In this document: positions 35,433 to 43,668 of the stretch, piece by piece
Layout of the letters: the number at the start of each line of letters is the position of its first letter
Position numbering within the stretch: the stretch's first letter is position 1
From: Phenylobacterium soli
GTDB taxonomy: Bacteria > Pseudomonadota > Alphaproteobacteria > Caulobacterales > Caulobacteraceae
Reading direction: 5' to 3'
Length of the DNA: 64,000 nt
NCBI RefSeq assembly: GCF_003254475.1
Contig: NZ_QFYQ01000001.1
Coordinates: 1,116,001-1,180,000 of the forward strand
Program-made: the position numbers and the translations under genes
The notes under the pieces: model-generated
The model's input: the letters and a program-made list of their open reading frames with translations, nothing else
Told to the model about the DNA's origin: nothing
Database searches by the model: none

Positions 35433-36565
35433 TGGCGACTCGTAACTGGATTCCGGTCCGCGGCGCGCAAGGCGCCCACTCCCGCCAGGCCCACGCCGAC
35501 ATGCCCGACGGCACCTACGAGCGGGAGATCTCCAAGGAGGGCTTCTTCGGTCCGGCCGCCTTCCTGCACCACCGCCGCCCGCCCACGGGGTGGGTGAGGT
35601 TCGAGGGGCCGCTGCGTCCGCGCGCCTTCGACCTCGCCCGGCTGAACGCCGCCGAGCCGTCGCCCTGGGCGGCGGGCAAGGTGCTGTTCAATCCGGCCAC
35701 CGAGATCCGTTTCTGGAAGCTTGGCGAGGCCATGCCGGCCCTGGCCCGCAACGCCGACGGCGACCAGCTCCTCTTCATCCACCAGGGCGCCGGCGACCTC
35801 TTCTGCGACTATGGCCGCCTCGCCTACCGGGCCGGCGACTACCTCTACCTGCCGCGCGGCACCATGTGGCGCCTGGCGCCCTCCGAGCCGACCGCCGTGC
35901 TGATGATCCAGGCGACCAACACCCACTTCGGCCTGCCGGACAAGGGCCTGCTCGGCGGCCACGCCCTGTTCGATCCGGCCATGCTCGAGACCCCGGTCAT
36001 GGACGAGGCCTTCCGCGCCCACCAGGACGAGGCCGGCGAGTTCGTGGTCGAGATCAAGAAGCGCGGCGAGGTCTCCCGCGTCACCTATCCCTACAATCCC
36101 CTCGACGCGGTGGGCTGGCACGGCGAGCTCGCGCCGGTGCGCCTGAACGTCACGGACCTGCGGCCGGTGATGAGCCACCGCTATCACCTGCCGCCGAGCG
36201 TCCACACGACCTTCGTCTCGGACCGCTTCGTCGTCTGCACCTTCGCGCCGCGGCCCTTCGAGACCGATCCCGGCGCGCTCAAGGTGCCGTTCTTCCACAA
36301 CAACGACGACTTCGACGAGGTGCTGTTCTATCACGCCGGCGACTTCTTCAGCCGGGACAACATCGACGCCGGCATGATGACGTTCCATCCTTCCGGCTTC
36401 ACCCACGGGCCGCACCCCAAGGCGCTGAAGAACATGCTGACCCAGGCCAAGCCCGCCACCGACGAATACGCCGTGATGATCGACACCCGCGATCCGCTCG
36501 AAGTGGGCGAGGCCGCGGCGGCGGTCGAGAACCCGGCCTACGTCGACAGCTGGAAGGCCTCATGA
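35432..36565 (+). CDS. hmgA: Homogentisate 1,2-dioxygenase (short form)
   Basis: A 377-residue ring-cleaving enzyme that converts homogentisate to maleylacetoacetate. It is shorter than the 430-residue form but keeps the C-terminal cupin with candidate iron ligands: FHNNDDFDEVLFYHAGDFF and FHPSGFTHGPHP. The ATG at 35432 is used in preference to GTG at 35429, because it sits exactly at the stop of the preceding gene. Its own stop overlaps the next start (ATGA). Confidence 0.93.
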   Translation: MATRNWIPVRGAQGAHSRQAHADMPDGTYEREISKEGFFGPAAFLHHRRPPTGWVRFEGPLRPRAFDLARLNAAEPSPWAAGKVLFNPATEIRFWKLGEAMPALARNADGDQLLFIHQGAGDLFCDYGRLAYRAGDYLYLPRGTMWRLAPSEPTAVLMIQATNTHFGLPDKGLLGGHALFDPAMLETPVMDEAFRAHQDEAGEFVVEIKKRGEVSRVTYPYNPLDAVGWHGELAPVRLNVTDLRPVMSHRYHLPPSVHTTFVSDRFVVCTFAPRPFETDPGALKVPFFHNNDDFDEVLFYHAGDFFSRDNIDAGMMTFHPSGFTHGPHPKALKNMLTQAKPATDEYAVMIDTRDPLEVGEAAAAVENPAYVDSWKAS

Positions 36566-36831
36566 GCCTGGCGGCCGACCTCGCCGAAGCCGCGCGCGAC
36601 GAGATGGAGCGCGCCTGCACCCTGGCCTGGCGCCAGCTTCGCGAGCTGACGCCCTGGGGCGACACCTTCGACGGCTTCTCGCCGGGCGGCCGCGAAGTGT
36701 CGTTCGAGCGCAGCTATCTGTGGGAAGACGAGCCGGGCGGCGACATTCGGGTGGAAGTCCACGTCTATGAGCCCGAGAACTACGAGGCGGGGATCCGGCT
36801 GACCCGCGTGATCAAGCGGGAGACCGTCTAG
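36562..36831 (+). CDS. Hypothetical 89-residue protein in the homogentisate operon
   Basis: A small acidic protein with an N-terminal helix (LAADLAEAARDEMERACTLA) and a beta-strand-rich C-terminal half (SFERSYLWEDE, IRVEVHVYEPENYEAGIRLTRVIKRE). I recognise no characterised family. Overlap of its ATG with the hmgA stop (ATGA), and fahA starting 5 bp after its stop, show that it is translated within the operon. That context suggests an accessory role in homogentisate turnover. Confidence 0.75.
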   Translation: MSLAADLAEAARDEMERACTLAWRQLRELTPWGDTFDGFSPGGREVSFERSYLWEDEPGGDIRVEVHVYEPENYEAGIRLTRVIKRETV

Positions 36832-36836
36832 CACCC

Positions 36837-37841
36837 ATGAAGCTCGCATCCCTGAAGGGCGGCCGCGACGGCCGCCTCGTCGTCGTCTCCCGCGATCTCG
36901 CCTGGTTCACCGACGCCAGCCACATCGCCCCGACCCTGCAGGCGGCGCTCGACCGCTGGTACGTCTGCGAGGGCGAGCTGCGCGGCCTCTCCGAGAGCCT
37001 CGAGCACGGCGCTGTGCCGCGCGAGCGCTTCCACGAGCACTCCGCCGCCAGCCCCCTGCCGCGCGCCTTCCAGTGGGCCGACGGCTCGGCCTATGTGAAC
37101 CACGTCCAGCTCGTGCGTCAGGCCCGCGGGGCCGAGATGCCGGAAAGCTTCTGGACCGATCCCCTGATGTACCAGGGCGGCTCCGACGGCTTCCTCGCGC
37201 CGCGCGATCCGATCCCGCTCGCGGACGAGGCCTGGGGCTGCGACCTCGAGGGCGAGGTGGCGGTGGTCACCGGCGACGTGCCGATGGGCGTGGACGCCAA
37301 GGCCGCGCTCGGGCACATCCGCCTCGTCATGCTCTGCAACGACGTCAGCCTGCGCAACCTGATCCCCGGCGAGCTCGCCAAGGGCTTCGGCTTCTTCCAG
37401 GCCAAGCCGGCCTCGGCCTTCTCGCCCGTCGCGGTCACGCCCGACGAGCTGGAAGGCTGGAAGGACGGGCGGCTCTCCGGGAAGCTGGAGGTCGAGCTCA
37501 ACGGCGCCCCGCTCGGCGAGGCGGACGCCGGCGTCCACATGACCTTCGACTTCGGGACCCTGATCGCCCACGCCGCCAAGACCCGCGGCCTGGCGGCCGG
37601 CTCCATCATCGGCTCGGGCACGGTCTCGAACCGCGGGCCGGACGGCGGCCCGGGCAAGCCGATCGCCGAGGGCGGCGTCGGCTATTCCTGCCTCGCCGAA
37701 GTCCGCACGGTGGAGACCATCCTCCACGGCGCGCCCAAGACCCCGTTCCTCAAGGTCGGCGACACCGTGCGCATCGAGATGAGGGACGCCCGGCGCCACA
37801 GCATCTTCGGCGCCATCGAGCAGGAGGTCGCCGCGGCATGA
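36837..37841 (+). CDS. fahA: Fumarylacetoacetate hydrolase family protein (fumarylacetoacetase)
   Basis: A 334-residue FAH-fold hydrolase, expected to split fumarylacetoacetate into fumarate and acetoacetate. Metal ligands and active-site features are seen in WGCDLEGEVAVV, VMLCNDVSLRN and the following GFGFFQAKPASAFSPVAV. It is the short bacterial form, not the 420-residue one. Position after hmgA supports the assignment. No maleylacetoacetate isomerase gene lies in the window. Confidence 0.9.
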   Translation: MKLASLKGGRDGRLVVVSRDLAWFTDASHIAPTLQAALDRWYVCEGELRGLSESLEHGAVPRERFHEHSAASPLPRAFQWADGSAYVNHVQLVRQARGAEMPESFWTDPLMYQGGSDGFLAPRDPIPLADEAWGCDLEGEVAVVTGDVPMGVDAKAALGHIRLVMLCNDVSLRNLIPGELAKGFGFFQAKPASAFSPVAVTPDELEGWKDGRLSGKLEVELNGAPLGEADAGVHMTFDFGTLIAHAAKTRGLAAGSIIGSGTVSNRGPDGGPGKPIAEGGVGYSCLAEVRTVETILHGAPKTPFLKVGDTVRIEMRDARRHSIFGAIEQEVAAA

Positions 37842-38305
37842 AGACGGACGCCGGGCTCAAGCTCGACGCCTATCTGCCGTACCGGCTGTCGGTGGCGTCC
37901 AACGCCGTCTCCGGCCTCATCGCGCGCGCCTACCAGGACCGCTTCGGCCTGACCGTGCCGCAATGGCGGCTGATCTGCGTGCTCGCCGAGGATGGCGCCC
38001 TGACCCAGGGCCAGATCGTCGCCCGCACGGTGATGGACAAGGTCACGGTCAGCCGCGCCGCCCAGGGCCTGCTCCGGCGCCATCTGGTGGCGCGCACCGC
38101 GCACCACGCGGACCAGCGCAGCCACGTCCTGACGCTCTCCAGCCAGGGTGAGCGGCTCTACGCCGAGATCGCGCCCCTGGCGCTGGCTTACGAGCAGGCC
38201 TTGATCGAGGGCCTGAGCGCCGACGACGTCGAGCACCTCAAGCGCCTGCTCCTCAAGCTCCAGGCCCGCGCCACCGAGCTGGTGGACGCCGACCCACCGG
38301 GCTGA
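37838..38305 (+). CDS. MarR family regulator, probable controller of the homogentisate operon
   Basis: A 155-residue winged-helix protein. The DNA-recognition part is at about residues 50-100 (QGQIVARTVMDKVTVSRAAQGLLRR, then HVLTLSSQGERLY). The ATG overlaps the fahA stop (ATGA), with GGAGG 10 bases upstream, so it is the last gene of the operon. By context it likely senses homogentisate or a related acid, as HmgR-type regulators do in other bacteria. Confidence 0.87.
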   Translation: MKTDAGLKLDAYLPYRLSVASNAVSGLIARAYQDRFGLTVPQWRLICVLAEDGALTQGQIVARTVMDKVTVSRAAQGLLRRHLVARTAHHADQRSHVLTLSSQGERLYAEIAPLALAYEQALIEGLSADDVEHLKRLLLKLQARATELVDADPPG

Positions 38306-38335
38306 ACGAGGCCGGGCTGCAGACGGCCGGCCGTG

Positions 38336-38659
38336 CTAGTGGACGGTGGCGCCTTCCAGCACCCGCACGCTCCAGCGGTGCGACCCCTCGCCGAACGGCA
38401 GGTGGAAGCCGTAGGCCGCTCGCCGGCGCTCGTCGCGCCAGTTCTCTTCGAACGACAGGATGAGGGCGTGCTGCAGATCCTCGGGGATCTGACGGACGTC
38501 GTGGCCCATCTGACGGGCCACTTGCTCGATCACCAACGCTCGGTGCGCTTCGCCGCCGAACGCCAGCAGGACCTCGCGGACGCGTTTGGCGAGGGTTTGC
38601 TTGCCCTTGCCCGGCGTTTTGCCGTGCGTCTCGGAGGAATGTTCCAGGTTCTTTCCCAT
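38336..38659 (-). CDS. Hypothetical 107-residue protein
   Basis: A basic N-terminal tail followed by a winged-helix-like region (RVREVLLAFGGEAHRALVIEQVARQMG) and a C-terminal strand segment (SHRWSVRVLE). No named family is recognised; the middle part resembles a small helix-turn-helix but lacks a clear recognition helix. ATG start. It stands between the converging marR gene and feoB. Confidence 0.6.
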   Translation of the reverse strand: MGKNLEHSSETHGKTPGKGKQTLAKRVREVLLAFGGEAHRALVIEQVARQMGHDVRQIPEDLQHALILSFEENWRDERRRAAYGFHLPFGEGSHRWSVRVLEGATVH

Positions 38660-38758
38660 GGCAGGAGCGACTTTGGCCCCGGCAGATTTGACGCCCGGTT
38701 AAGGCTCAGGGCGAACAATTGGTTAATGCGACCCCGGGTTGTGCCGGGCGCCTGGGGC

Positions 38759-40630
38759 TCAGCCGAGGCCGAATCCGCTGGCGACCTGGTAGGTCGTGAA
38801 CGCCGCCAGGTAGGCGAGCGCGGTCATGTAGCCGAAGGCGATCAGCGGCCAGCGCCAGGAGTCGGTCTCGCGCTTGATGACCCCGAGCGTCGAGGCGCAC
38901 TGCGGGGCGAAGATGTACCAGGCCAGGAACGACAGCCCCGTGGCCACCGACCAGTGCTGGGCCAGCGAGGTCGCCAGGGCGCCGGGGGCGGCGTCGCCGC
39001 CGACCGCATAGACCGTGCCCAGCACCGCCACCGCCACCTCGCGCGCGGCGAAGCCGGGGATCAGGGCGACCGTCATCTGCCAGTTGAAGCCGATCGGGGC
39101 GAGCAGCGGCTGGATCACATGGCCGATCATGCCGGCCAGGCTGTAGTTGATCGCCGGTTCCGTCGCGCCGGCCGGGGCGGCCGGGAAGTTGGCCAGGAAC
39201 CAGACCACGATCATCAGCGGTAGGATGATCCGCCCGGCGCGGCTGACGAAGATCTTGGCCCTGATCCACAGGCTGCGGGCCACGTTCATCGGATCGGGCG
39301 TCTTGTAGGTCGGCAGCTCCATGAGGAACGGCTCGACGGCCCCCCGCCAGAACAGCCGCCGCGTGACGAACGAGACCAGCAGGGCCGAGAGGATGCCCGT
39401 CGCGTAGAGCCCGAACATGACGAGGCCCTGCAGCTTCATGAAGCCGAACACCGTCTGGTTCGGGATGAAGGCCGAGATGATCAGGGTGTAGACCGGGATC
39501 CGCGCCGAGCAGGTCATCAGCGGCGCCACCAGGATCGTCGTCAGCCGGTCGCGGCGGTTGTCGATCACCCGCGTCGCCATGATCCCCGGGATCGCGCAGG
39601 CGAAGCTCGACAGCAGCGGGATGAAGGCTCGCCCGTGCAGGCCCGCCCCGCCCATGATCCGGTCCATCAGGAAGGCGGCCCGGGCCATGTAGCCGAAGTC
39701 TTCCAGCAGGATGATGAACAGGAAGAGCACCAGGATCTGCGGCAGGAACACCAGCACGCTGCCCACCCCGGAGATCAGCCCGTCCACCAGGAAGCCGCGC
39801 AGCAGCCCCTCGGGCAGGTGGGCGGCGATGAACGCGCCTAGCGCCTGGAAGCCGGTGTCGATCAGGTCCTTCGGCCCCTCGGCCCAGGTGAACACCGCCT
39901 GGAACATCAGGAACAGCACCACCAGCAGGATGGCGAGGCCGGCGACCGGGTGCAGCAGCACGGAATCGATCTTGCCGGTCAGGGTGTCCGGCCGCTCCGG
40001 CGGGCGGACATGGGCCTTGAGGATCCGCTGGGCCTCGCGGTGCGCCTGGCGGATCTCGCCCGCGTCGGGTTCGCGCCAGGTGCTCTGGCCGCTCAGCTCG
40101 CCCTTGGCGGCCAGGGCGTCCACCTGGGCCACCAGGTCGTCGATGCCGCGCTTGCGCGTCGCCACCGTCGTCACGATCGGGCAGCCCAGCTCGCGCGACA
40201 GGCCCGCGAGGTCGATCCGCAGGCCCTGGCGCTGGGCGATGTCGTACATGTTGAGGGCCAGCACCATCGGCCGGCCCACGGCCTTCAGCTCCAGGATCAG
40301 CCGCAGCACCAGGCGCAGGTTGGTGGCGTCGGCCACCGCGACCAGCACGTCGGGCGCCTGCTCGCCGGCCAGCTTGCCGAGGACCGCGTCGCGGGTCACC
40401 GCCTCGTCCGGGCTGCGGGCGCGCAGCGAATAGGTGCCGGGCAGGTCGAGCACGCTGATCGTGCGGCCGGCCGGCGTGGTCAGCTGGCCTTCCTTCCGCT
40501 CGACGGTGACGCCGGCGTAGTTGGCCACCTTCTGGCGCGCGCCGGTCAGGGCGTTGAACAGCGCCGTCTTGCCGGAGTTGGGGTTGCCGACCAGCGCCAC
40601 GCGCGCCGGACGGGCCAGGACTTCGCTCAT
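38759..40630 (-). CDS. feoB: Ferrous iron transport protein B
   Basis: A 623-residue protein with an N-terminal GTPase domain (G1 GNPNSGKTALFN at about residues 15-26, G3 DLPGTYS, and the G4-like NMYD) followed by the membrane transporter part with two Gate domains (PQILVLFLFIILLEDFGYMARAAFLMD). It is shorter than the 770-residue enterobacterial form. It moves Fe2+ into the cytoplasm. The start overlaps the feoA stop (ATGA). Confidence 0.95.
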   Translation of the reverse strand: MSEVLARPARVALVGNPNSGKTALFNALTGARQKVANYAGVTVERKEGQLTTPAGRTISVLDLPGTYSLRARSPDEAVTRDAVLGKLAGEQAPDVLVAVADATNLRLVLRLILELKAVGRPMVLALNMYDIAQRQGLRIDLAGLSRELGCPIVTTVATRKRGIDDLVAQVDALAAKGELSGQSTWREPDAGEIRQAHREAQRILKAHVRPPERPDTLTGKIDSVLLHPVAGLAILLVVLFLMFQAVFTWAEGPKDLIDTGFQALGAFIAAHLPEGLLRGFLVDGLISGVGSVLVFLPQILVLFLFIILLEDFGYMARAAFLMDRIMGGAGLHGRAFIPLLSSFACAIPGIMATRVIDNRRDRLTTILVAPLMTCSARIPVYTLIISAFIPNQTVFGFMKLQGLVMFGLYATGILSALLVSFVTRRLFWRGAVEPFLMELPTYKTPDPMNVARSLWIRAKIFVSRAGRIILPLMIVVWFLANFPAAPAGATEPAINYSLAGMIGHVIQPLLAPIGFNWQMTVALIPGFAAREVAVAVLGTVYAVGGDAAPGALATSLAQHWSVATGLSFLAWYIFAPQCASTLGVIKRETDSWRWPLIAFGYMTALAYLAAFTTYQVASGFGLG

Positions 40631-40971
40631 CGGTTTTCCAGCAGGACCCAGACGTCCTCGGCGTCGCGCCGGCGCAGGGCGATGCGCATGGAATCGAGCC
40701 GCACGGCGATCGGGTCGCGGCGGATCGCGCCCTCGTGCAGCACCTCGATCTCGGCGCCTTCCACGAAGCCGAACTCCAGCAGCCGCCGCTGCAGCTCCTC
40801 GACCCCGACGCCGTGGTCGGCGGGGCGGGTCTCGGCGCGCACCTCGACGATGACGCCCCGGTCGCCCGGCCGCGCCAGCGACAGGCGCGTCAGCCGGCCG
40901 TCCTCGGCGGCGGCCGCGGCCTCGGTCTTCACCGGTTCGGCCAAGATCTCTGGAGCCAACATGTCGTGCAT
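40627..40971 (-). CDS. feoA: FeoA family protein
   Basis: A 114-residue protein with an extended N-terminus and a FeoA/SH3-like core (LSLARPGDRGVIVEV, then RRLLEFGFVEGAEIEVLHEGA and DPIAVRLDSMRIALRR). FeoA assists FeoB in iron uptake at the inner membrane. The stop overlaps feoB by 4 bases. A Fur-like site lies 24-42 bp upstream of the ATG, so the pair is probably iron-repressed. Confidence 0.9.
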   Translation of the reverse strand: MHDMLAPEILAEPVKTEAAAAAEDGRLTRLSLARPGDRGVIVEVRAETRPADHGVGVEELQRRLLEFGFVEGAEIEVLHEGAIRRDPIAVRLDSMRIALRRRDAEDVWVLLENR

Positions 40972-40994
40972 AGGGCGGGGCGCCTGCTGCTCTT

Positions 40995-41013
40995 GCGAGT
41001 GATTATCATTTAC
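40995..41013 (-). promoter_or_regulatory. Fur box upstream of feoA-feoB
   Basis: Read on the minus strand, GTAAATGATAATCACTCGC matches 14 of 19 positions of the classic Fur consensus, including the whole central GATAATCA. It lies directly upstream of feoA. Confidence 0.7.
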
Positions 41014-41135
41014 GCCGCGTGAGCCCCCGATACAAGGCCCACCCTATACGCAACATCGCCGCACGGGTCCTGGGCACATTGACCAAGCTCAATGCGCGCG
41101 AAGCGTTGCCGATCCGTGGACGTGTCTCCCACGCG

Positions 41136-41163
41136 TTGACCGGCGGCCGGCTCTGGCTAGAGT
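41136..41163 (+). promoter_or_regulatory. Promoter of the interrupted tRNA-Leu gene
   Basis: TTGACC (41136-41141), 16-base spacer and TAGAGT (41158-41163), about 30 bases before the 5' end of the tRNA remnant. Confidence 0.55.
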
Positions 41164-41192
41164 GCGCGCCCGCCCAAACCCGGCGCACCGGG

Positions 41193-41230
41193 GCCCCAGT
41201 GGCGAAATGGTAGACGCGGCAGACTCAAAA
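41193..41230 (+). pseudogene. tRNA-Leu(CAA) 5' fragment; left attachment site of the integrated element
   Basis: GCCCCAGTGGCGAAATGG and the following TAGACGCGGCAGACTCAAAA are the acceptor 5' strand, D arm and left anticodon half of a leucine tRNA with loop CTCAAAA (anticodon CAA). The sequence then changes: no TCTGC completes the anticodon stem, and no variable arm, T arm or CTGGGGC-ACCA follows. An integrase gene starts 95 bases later. This is the expected junction of an element that recombined in the anticodon loop; the 3' half should lie at the element's other end, outside the window. Confidence 0.7.
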
Positions 41231-41280
41231 CCCAGGAACGTCTATTTTCTGCTGTAAAATCAGCTGATTAAGAGGCTTCC

Positions 41281-41296
41281 AGACTTGCACATGTCT
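41281..41296. promoter_or_regulatory. Palindrome upstream of integrase 1
   Basis: AGACTTGCACATGTCT with the flanking TTGCAC. A close relative stands upstream of integrase 2 (57417). Candidate recombinase arm site or operator. Confidence 0.45.
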
Positions 41297-41325
41297 TGCA
41301 CATCTCCTCAGCAGGAGCCGAAGAC

Positions 41326-42561
41326 ATGTCCGCCGAACGCTACACCCTTCTGGACGGCCGAGTTCACGTTTATCGGCGCGAGAACAGCCGCTTCTGGCAA
41401 TGCGCCATCTATCTCCGCGGCCGAAATCACCGAGCGTCCACCCATCAGGATCGCCTCGACGCGGCGCTGACCGTCGCTCGCGAATGGGCGCTCGACCGTA
41501 TCGCGGAGGACCGGCTGGGCTCTCACAGCCTGCGTCTCAACGCCGCGATGGCTGCGCTGCCGCAGCCAGCGCCTTCTTCGGCGACAGCCAAGACCTTCAA
41601 GCAAGCCGCAGAGGCCTTTTTGGCCGAGTACCGCGTGCTCACGGCGGGCGAGCGCAACCCGCGCTATGTTGAGAACAAGGAGCGGCATCTGAAGCTCTAT
41701 CTTCTGCCGTTCTTCGGGAAACGCCCGGTTAGCGAAGTGACGGCGGGGCTCATCCAGCAGTATCGCGTCGCGCGCCTCGGCAACACTGGCGGCAAGCGAC
41801 CCGCCCGGAGCACCTTGCACCAGGAGACGGTCACCCTTCGCCAGGTGCTCAAATCGGCGAACCGGCACGGCTGGATCGCCGCAGTCCCAGACATGTCTGC
41901 GCCCTATAAGACGTCAGGGAAGATCGCCCACAGGGCTTGGTTCTCGCCCGAAGAATACGAGCGCCTGCGCGCCGCGACTGACGAGCGCGCCCGCAGCCCA
42001 AAGCGCGACCGATGGCGCGCCGAGTGCGAACTCTTCCACGACTTCGTGGAGTTCATGGCGAACACGGGCCTCCGTCCTGACGAAGCCCAGCGCCTGGAGT
42101 TTCGGGACGTAGAGATCGTGATGGACGGCCCCACTCGCCAGCGGATCCTGGAGATCGACGTGCGCGGGAAGCGCGGCGTCGGCTTCTGCAAGAGCACGCC
42201 TGACGCCGTAGAGCCCTTCGAGCGCTTGCTGAAGCGGCGGGGCGTCCCCAAGCCCACCGATCTTATTTTCGGGAAGATCCAGCGGCAGCTGATGAACGCC
42301 GTGCTGGACGAACTCGGGCTGAAGACGGACCGCGATGGCAATCCGCGCACCGCCTACAGCCTGCGCCACACTTACATCTGCTTCCGGCTGCTCGAAGGCG
42401 CGGATATCTATCAGGTGGCCAAGAACTGTCGCACCAGCGTCGAGATGATCGAGAAATTCTACGCGTCACACATCAAGACCCGCCTTGATGCAGCGGCCCT
42501 CAATGGCCGCCCTCAATCGCGGAAGGCTCCTTCCGCGTCCAAGGCGCCGGTGAACACCTAG
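41326..42561 (+). CDS. int: Tyrosine-type site-specific integrase 1
   Basis: A 411-residue tyrosine recombinase. A SAM-like core-binding domain spans about residues 85-195, and the catalytic domain about 210-395 shows Arg in NTGLRPDEA, Lys in VRGKRGVG, the box II arginine in YSLRHTYI, and the nucleophile Tyr in MIEKFYASH. The ATG at 41326 has AGGAG 8 bases upstream. Its position beside the broken tRNA-Leu indicates that it integrated the element here. It is closely similar along its length to integrase 2 (57476-58819). Confidence 0.93.
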   Translation: MSAERYTLLDGRVHVYRRENSRFWQCAIYLRGRNHRASTHQDRLDAALTVAREWALDRIAEDRLGSHSLRLNAAMAALPQPAPSSATAKTFKQAAEAFLAEYRVLTAGERNPRYVENKERHLKLYLLPFFGKRPVSEVTAGLIQQYRVARLGNTGGKRPARSTLHQETVTLRQVLKSANRHGWIAAVPDMSAPYKTSGKIAHRAWFSPEEYERLRAATDERARSPKRDRWRAECELFHDFVEFMANTGLRPDEAQRLEFRDVEIVMDGPTRQRILEIDVRGKRGVGFCKSTPDAVEPFERLLKRRGVPKPTDLIFGKIQRQLMNAVLDELGLKTDRDGNPRTAYSLRHTYICFRLLEGADIYQVAKNCRTSVEMIEKFYASHIKTRLDAAALNGRPQSRKAPSASKAPVNT

Positions 42562-42569
42562 GCGCCTTC

Positions 42570-42599
42570 TTGGCGAACGCCCCTCTCCAGGGCTAGATA
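42570..42599 (+). promoter_or_regulatory. Promoter of the complete tRNA-Leu
   Basis: TTGGCG (42570-42575), 18-base spacer and TAGATA (42594-42599), ending 11 bases before the tRNA. Confidence 0.5.
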
Positions 42600-42610
42600 G
42601 CCGCCTCGTC

Positions 42611-42696
42611 GCGGGCGTGGCGGAATTGGTAGACGCACGGCACTCAAAATGCCGCGGCCTTTGGTCATGTCGGTTCGATCCCGACCGCCCGCACCA
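42611..42696 (+). tRNA. tRNA-Leu, anticodon CAA
   Basis: An 86-base cloverleaf with an acceptor stem GCGGGCG/CGCCCGC, discriminator A and encoded CCA. The D arm has the usual GGCGGAATTGGTAGACGC, the anticodon stem is CGGCA/TGCCG with loop CTCAAAA (CAA), there is a long variable arm, and the T arm is GTCGG-TTCGATC-CCGAC. All stems pair. It has the same anticodon as the broken tRNA at 41193 but a different acceptor stem, and it lies just inside the element behind the integrase. Confidence 0.95.
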
Positions 42697-42771
42697 TCTC
42701 CCCGGATGCGCCGATCGCTCGGCCTTGGCCCTGGTGCTTCCGCGTACCGCAGCAGCCGCGCCCAAGCCTGG

Positions 42772-43056
42772 CTACCGAGCCTTCACAGGTCGGGTCCGCC
42801 GGCGGCGAACGTCAGGCGGCGTGGCCTTGGGCAGGTCCTGCGACTTGGCTCGACGCTCCGCCAACCACGCTTCCACCTCCGCCAAATCCCAGACGACGCA
42901 TCGGTGGGTGAGGTTGAACCGCCGCGGGAAATCGCCGCGTTGCTCCAGTTCGTAGATCGTCGTGTCGCTGAGTGGCACGATCTTGCGCAGTTCCGTCCGC
43001 CGGATGACGCGCTTCACAAGTTCGGCTGGCTGGTTGACGATACGAAGATGGGTCAT
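42772..43056 (-). CDS. AlpA-like helix-turn-helix regulator
   Basis: A 94-residue protein with the AlpA/excisionase arrangement: VIRRTELRKIVPLSDTTIYELEQRGDFPRRFNLTHRCVVWDLAEVEAWL (about residues 17-65), where LSDTTIYELEQRGDFP is the winged helix-turn-helix. A basic tail follows. Such proteins control integrase expression or act as excision factors. The ATG at 43054-43056 starts the conserved part, with the frame open upstream. It is transcribed toward the tRNA. Confidence 0.83.
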   Translation of the reverse strand: MTHLRIVNQPAELVKRVIRRTELRKIVPLSDTTIYELEQRGDFPRRFNLTHRCVVWDLAEVEAWLAERRAKSQDLPKATPPDVRRRRTRPVKAR

Positions 43057-43141
43057 CGGACTCGCCGCTACTAAAGCGATGGAGGTCCGAAGTGACGCGA
43101 TTCCGAAGCCTTGGGACACAGCCTTGCGCCATGGAGCCCAC

Positions 43142-43327
43142 ATGAAGAAGGACGCCATCCCTCCTCGGCCGGGCTGGTATCGCGGCGTGAAATTACAGGC
43201 GCCCGTTCGCCCGCCGACGATGCCGCTTGCGAATCTCCGGGCGGCGGTCGAGGCGGCCATCGAGAAGAACAAGCAGTACCTGCGCTCGAGGGACGGCGGC
43301 CAAGGCACTGATAGGCGCCAGTCGTGA
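43142..43327 (+). CDS. Possible small protein (61 residues)
   Basis: An ATG preceded by GGAG opens a short basic frame, MKKDAIPPRPGWYRGVKLQAP, with a helical stretch LANLRAAVEAAIEKNKQYL. It is divergent from the AlpA-like gene. The amino-acid composition is protein-like, but no family is recognised, and it could be chance. Confidence 0.35.
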   Translation: MKKDAIPPRPGWYRGVKLQAPVRPPTMPLANLRAAVEAAIEKNKQYLRSRDGGQGTDRRQS

Positions 43328-43668
43328 GGATCGATCAGCGACGCCGGCGTCGCGTCGCGCTGGGAGGTCACTGTAGTACGACCGAGCGCAGCCCACGTGC
43401 GCGGAGGCCTTCGATGAGCCTCGCGGAGGTCCGGCCCAGACTCCGTGCGGACGTTCGGAATTTCCGCCTTCGGCGGCATGCGGAGTGAGTGAGGAGTTCA
43501 ACCGAGCCTCAAGCCGCATGACCGCCTGCGTTGTATCGAAGCTGTGGGTCGCGCGGCCTTCGATCCTGAGCGTCCTACATGCCTTTCTCGTCAGAACCCT
43601 GGATGCTGTCGCCAACTTGGGGTTGAGGCTAAATGCCGAAACGACAGCAAGGCGACACGAGCCCGATG
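43328..43668. other. Non-coding gap in the element
   Basis: About 340 bases without a convincing gene. A short hairpin CCGCCTTCGGCGG lies near 43466-43478. Open frames present here are short and have atypical composition. The stretch may be decayed sequence at a junction between the integrase module and the defence genes. Confidence 0.4.

Noticed and set aside
41193..41270. Idea of an intact tRNA-Leu with a short intron in the anticodon loop
   Set aside because: TCTGC, which could close the anticodon stem, occurs about 20 bases later, but no variable arm, T arm or CTGGGGC 3' strand follows.
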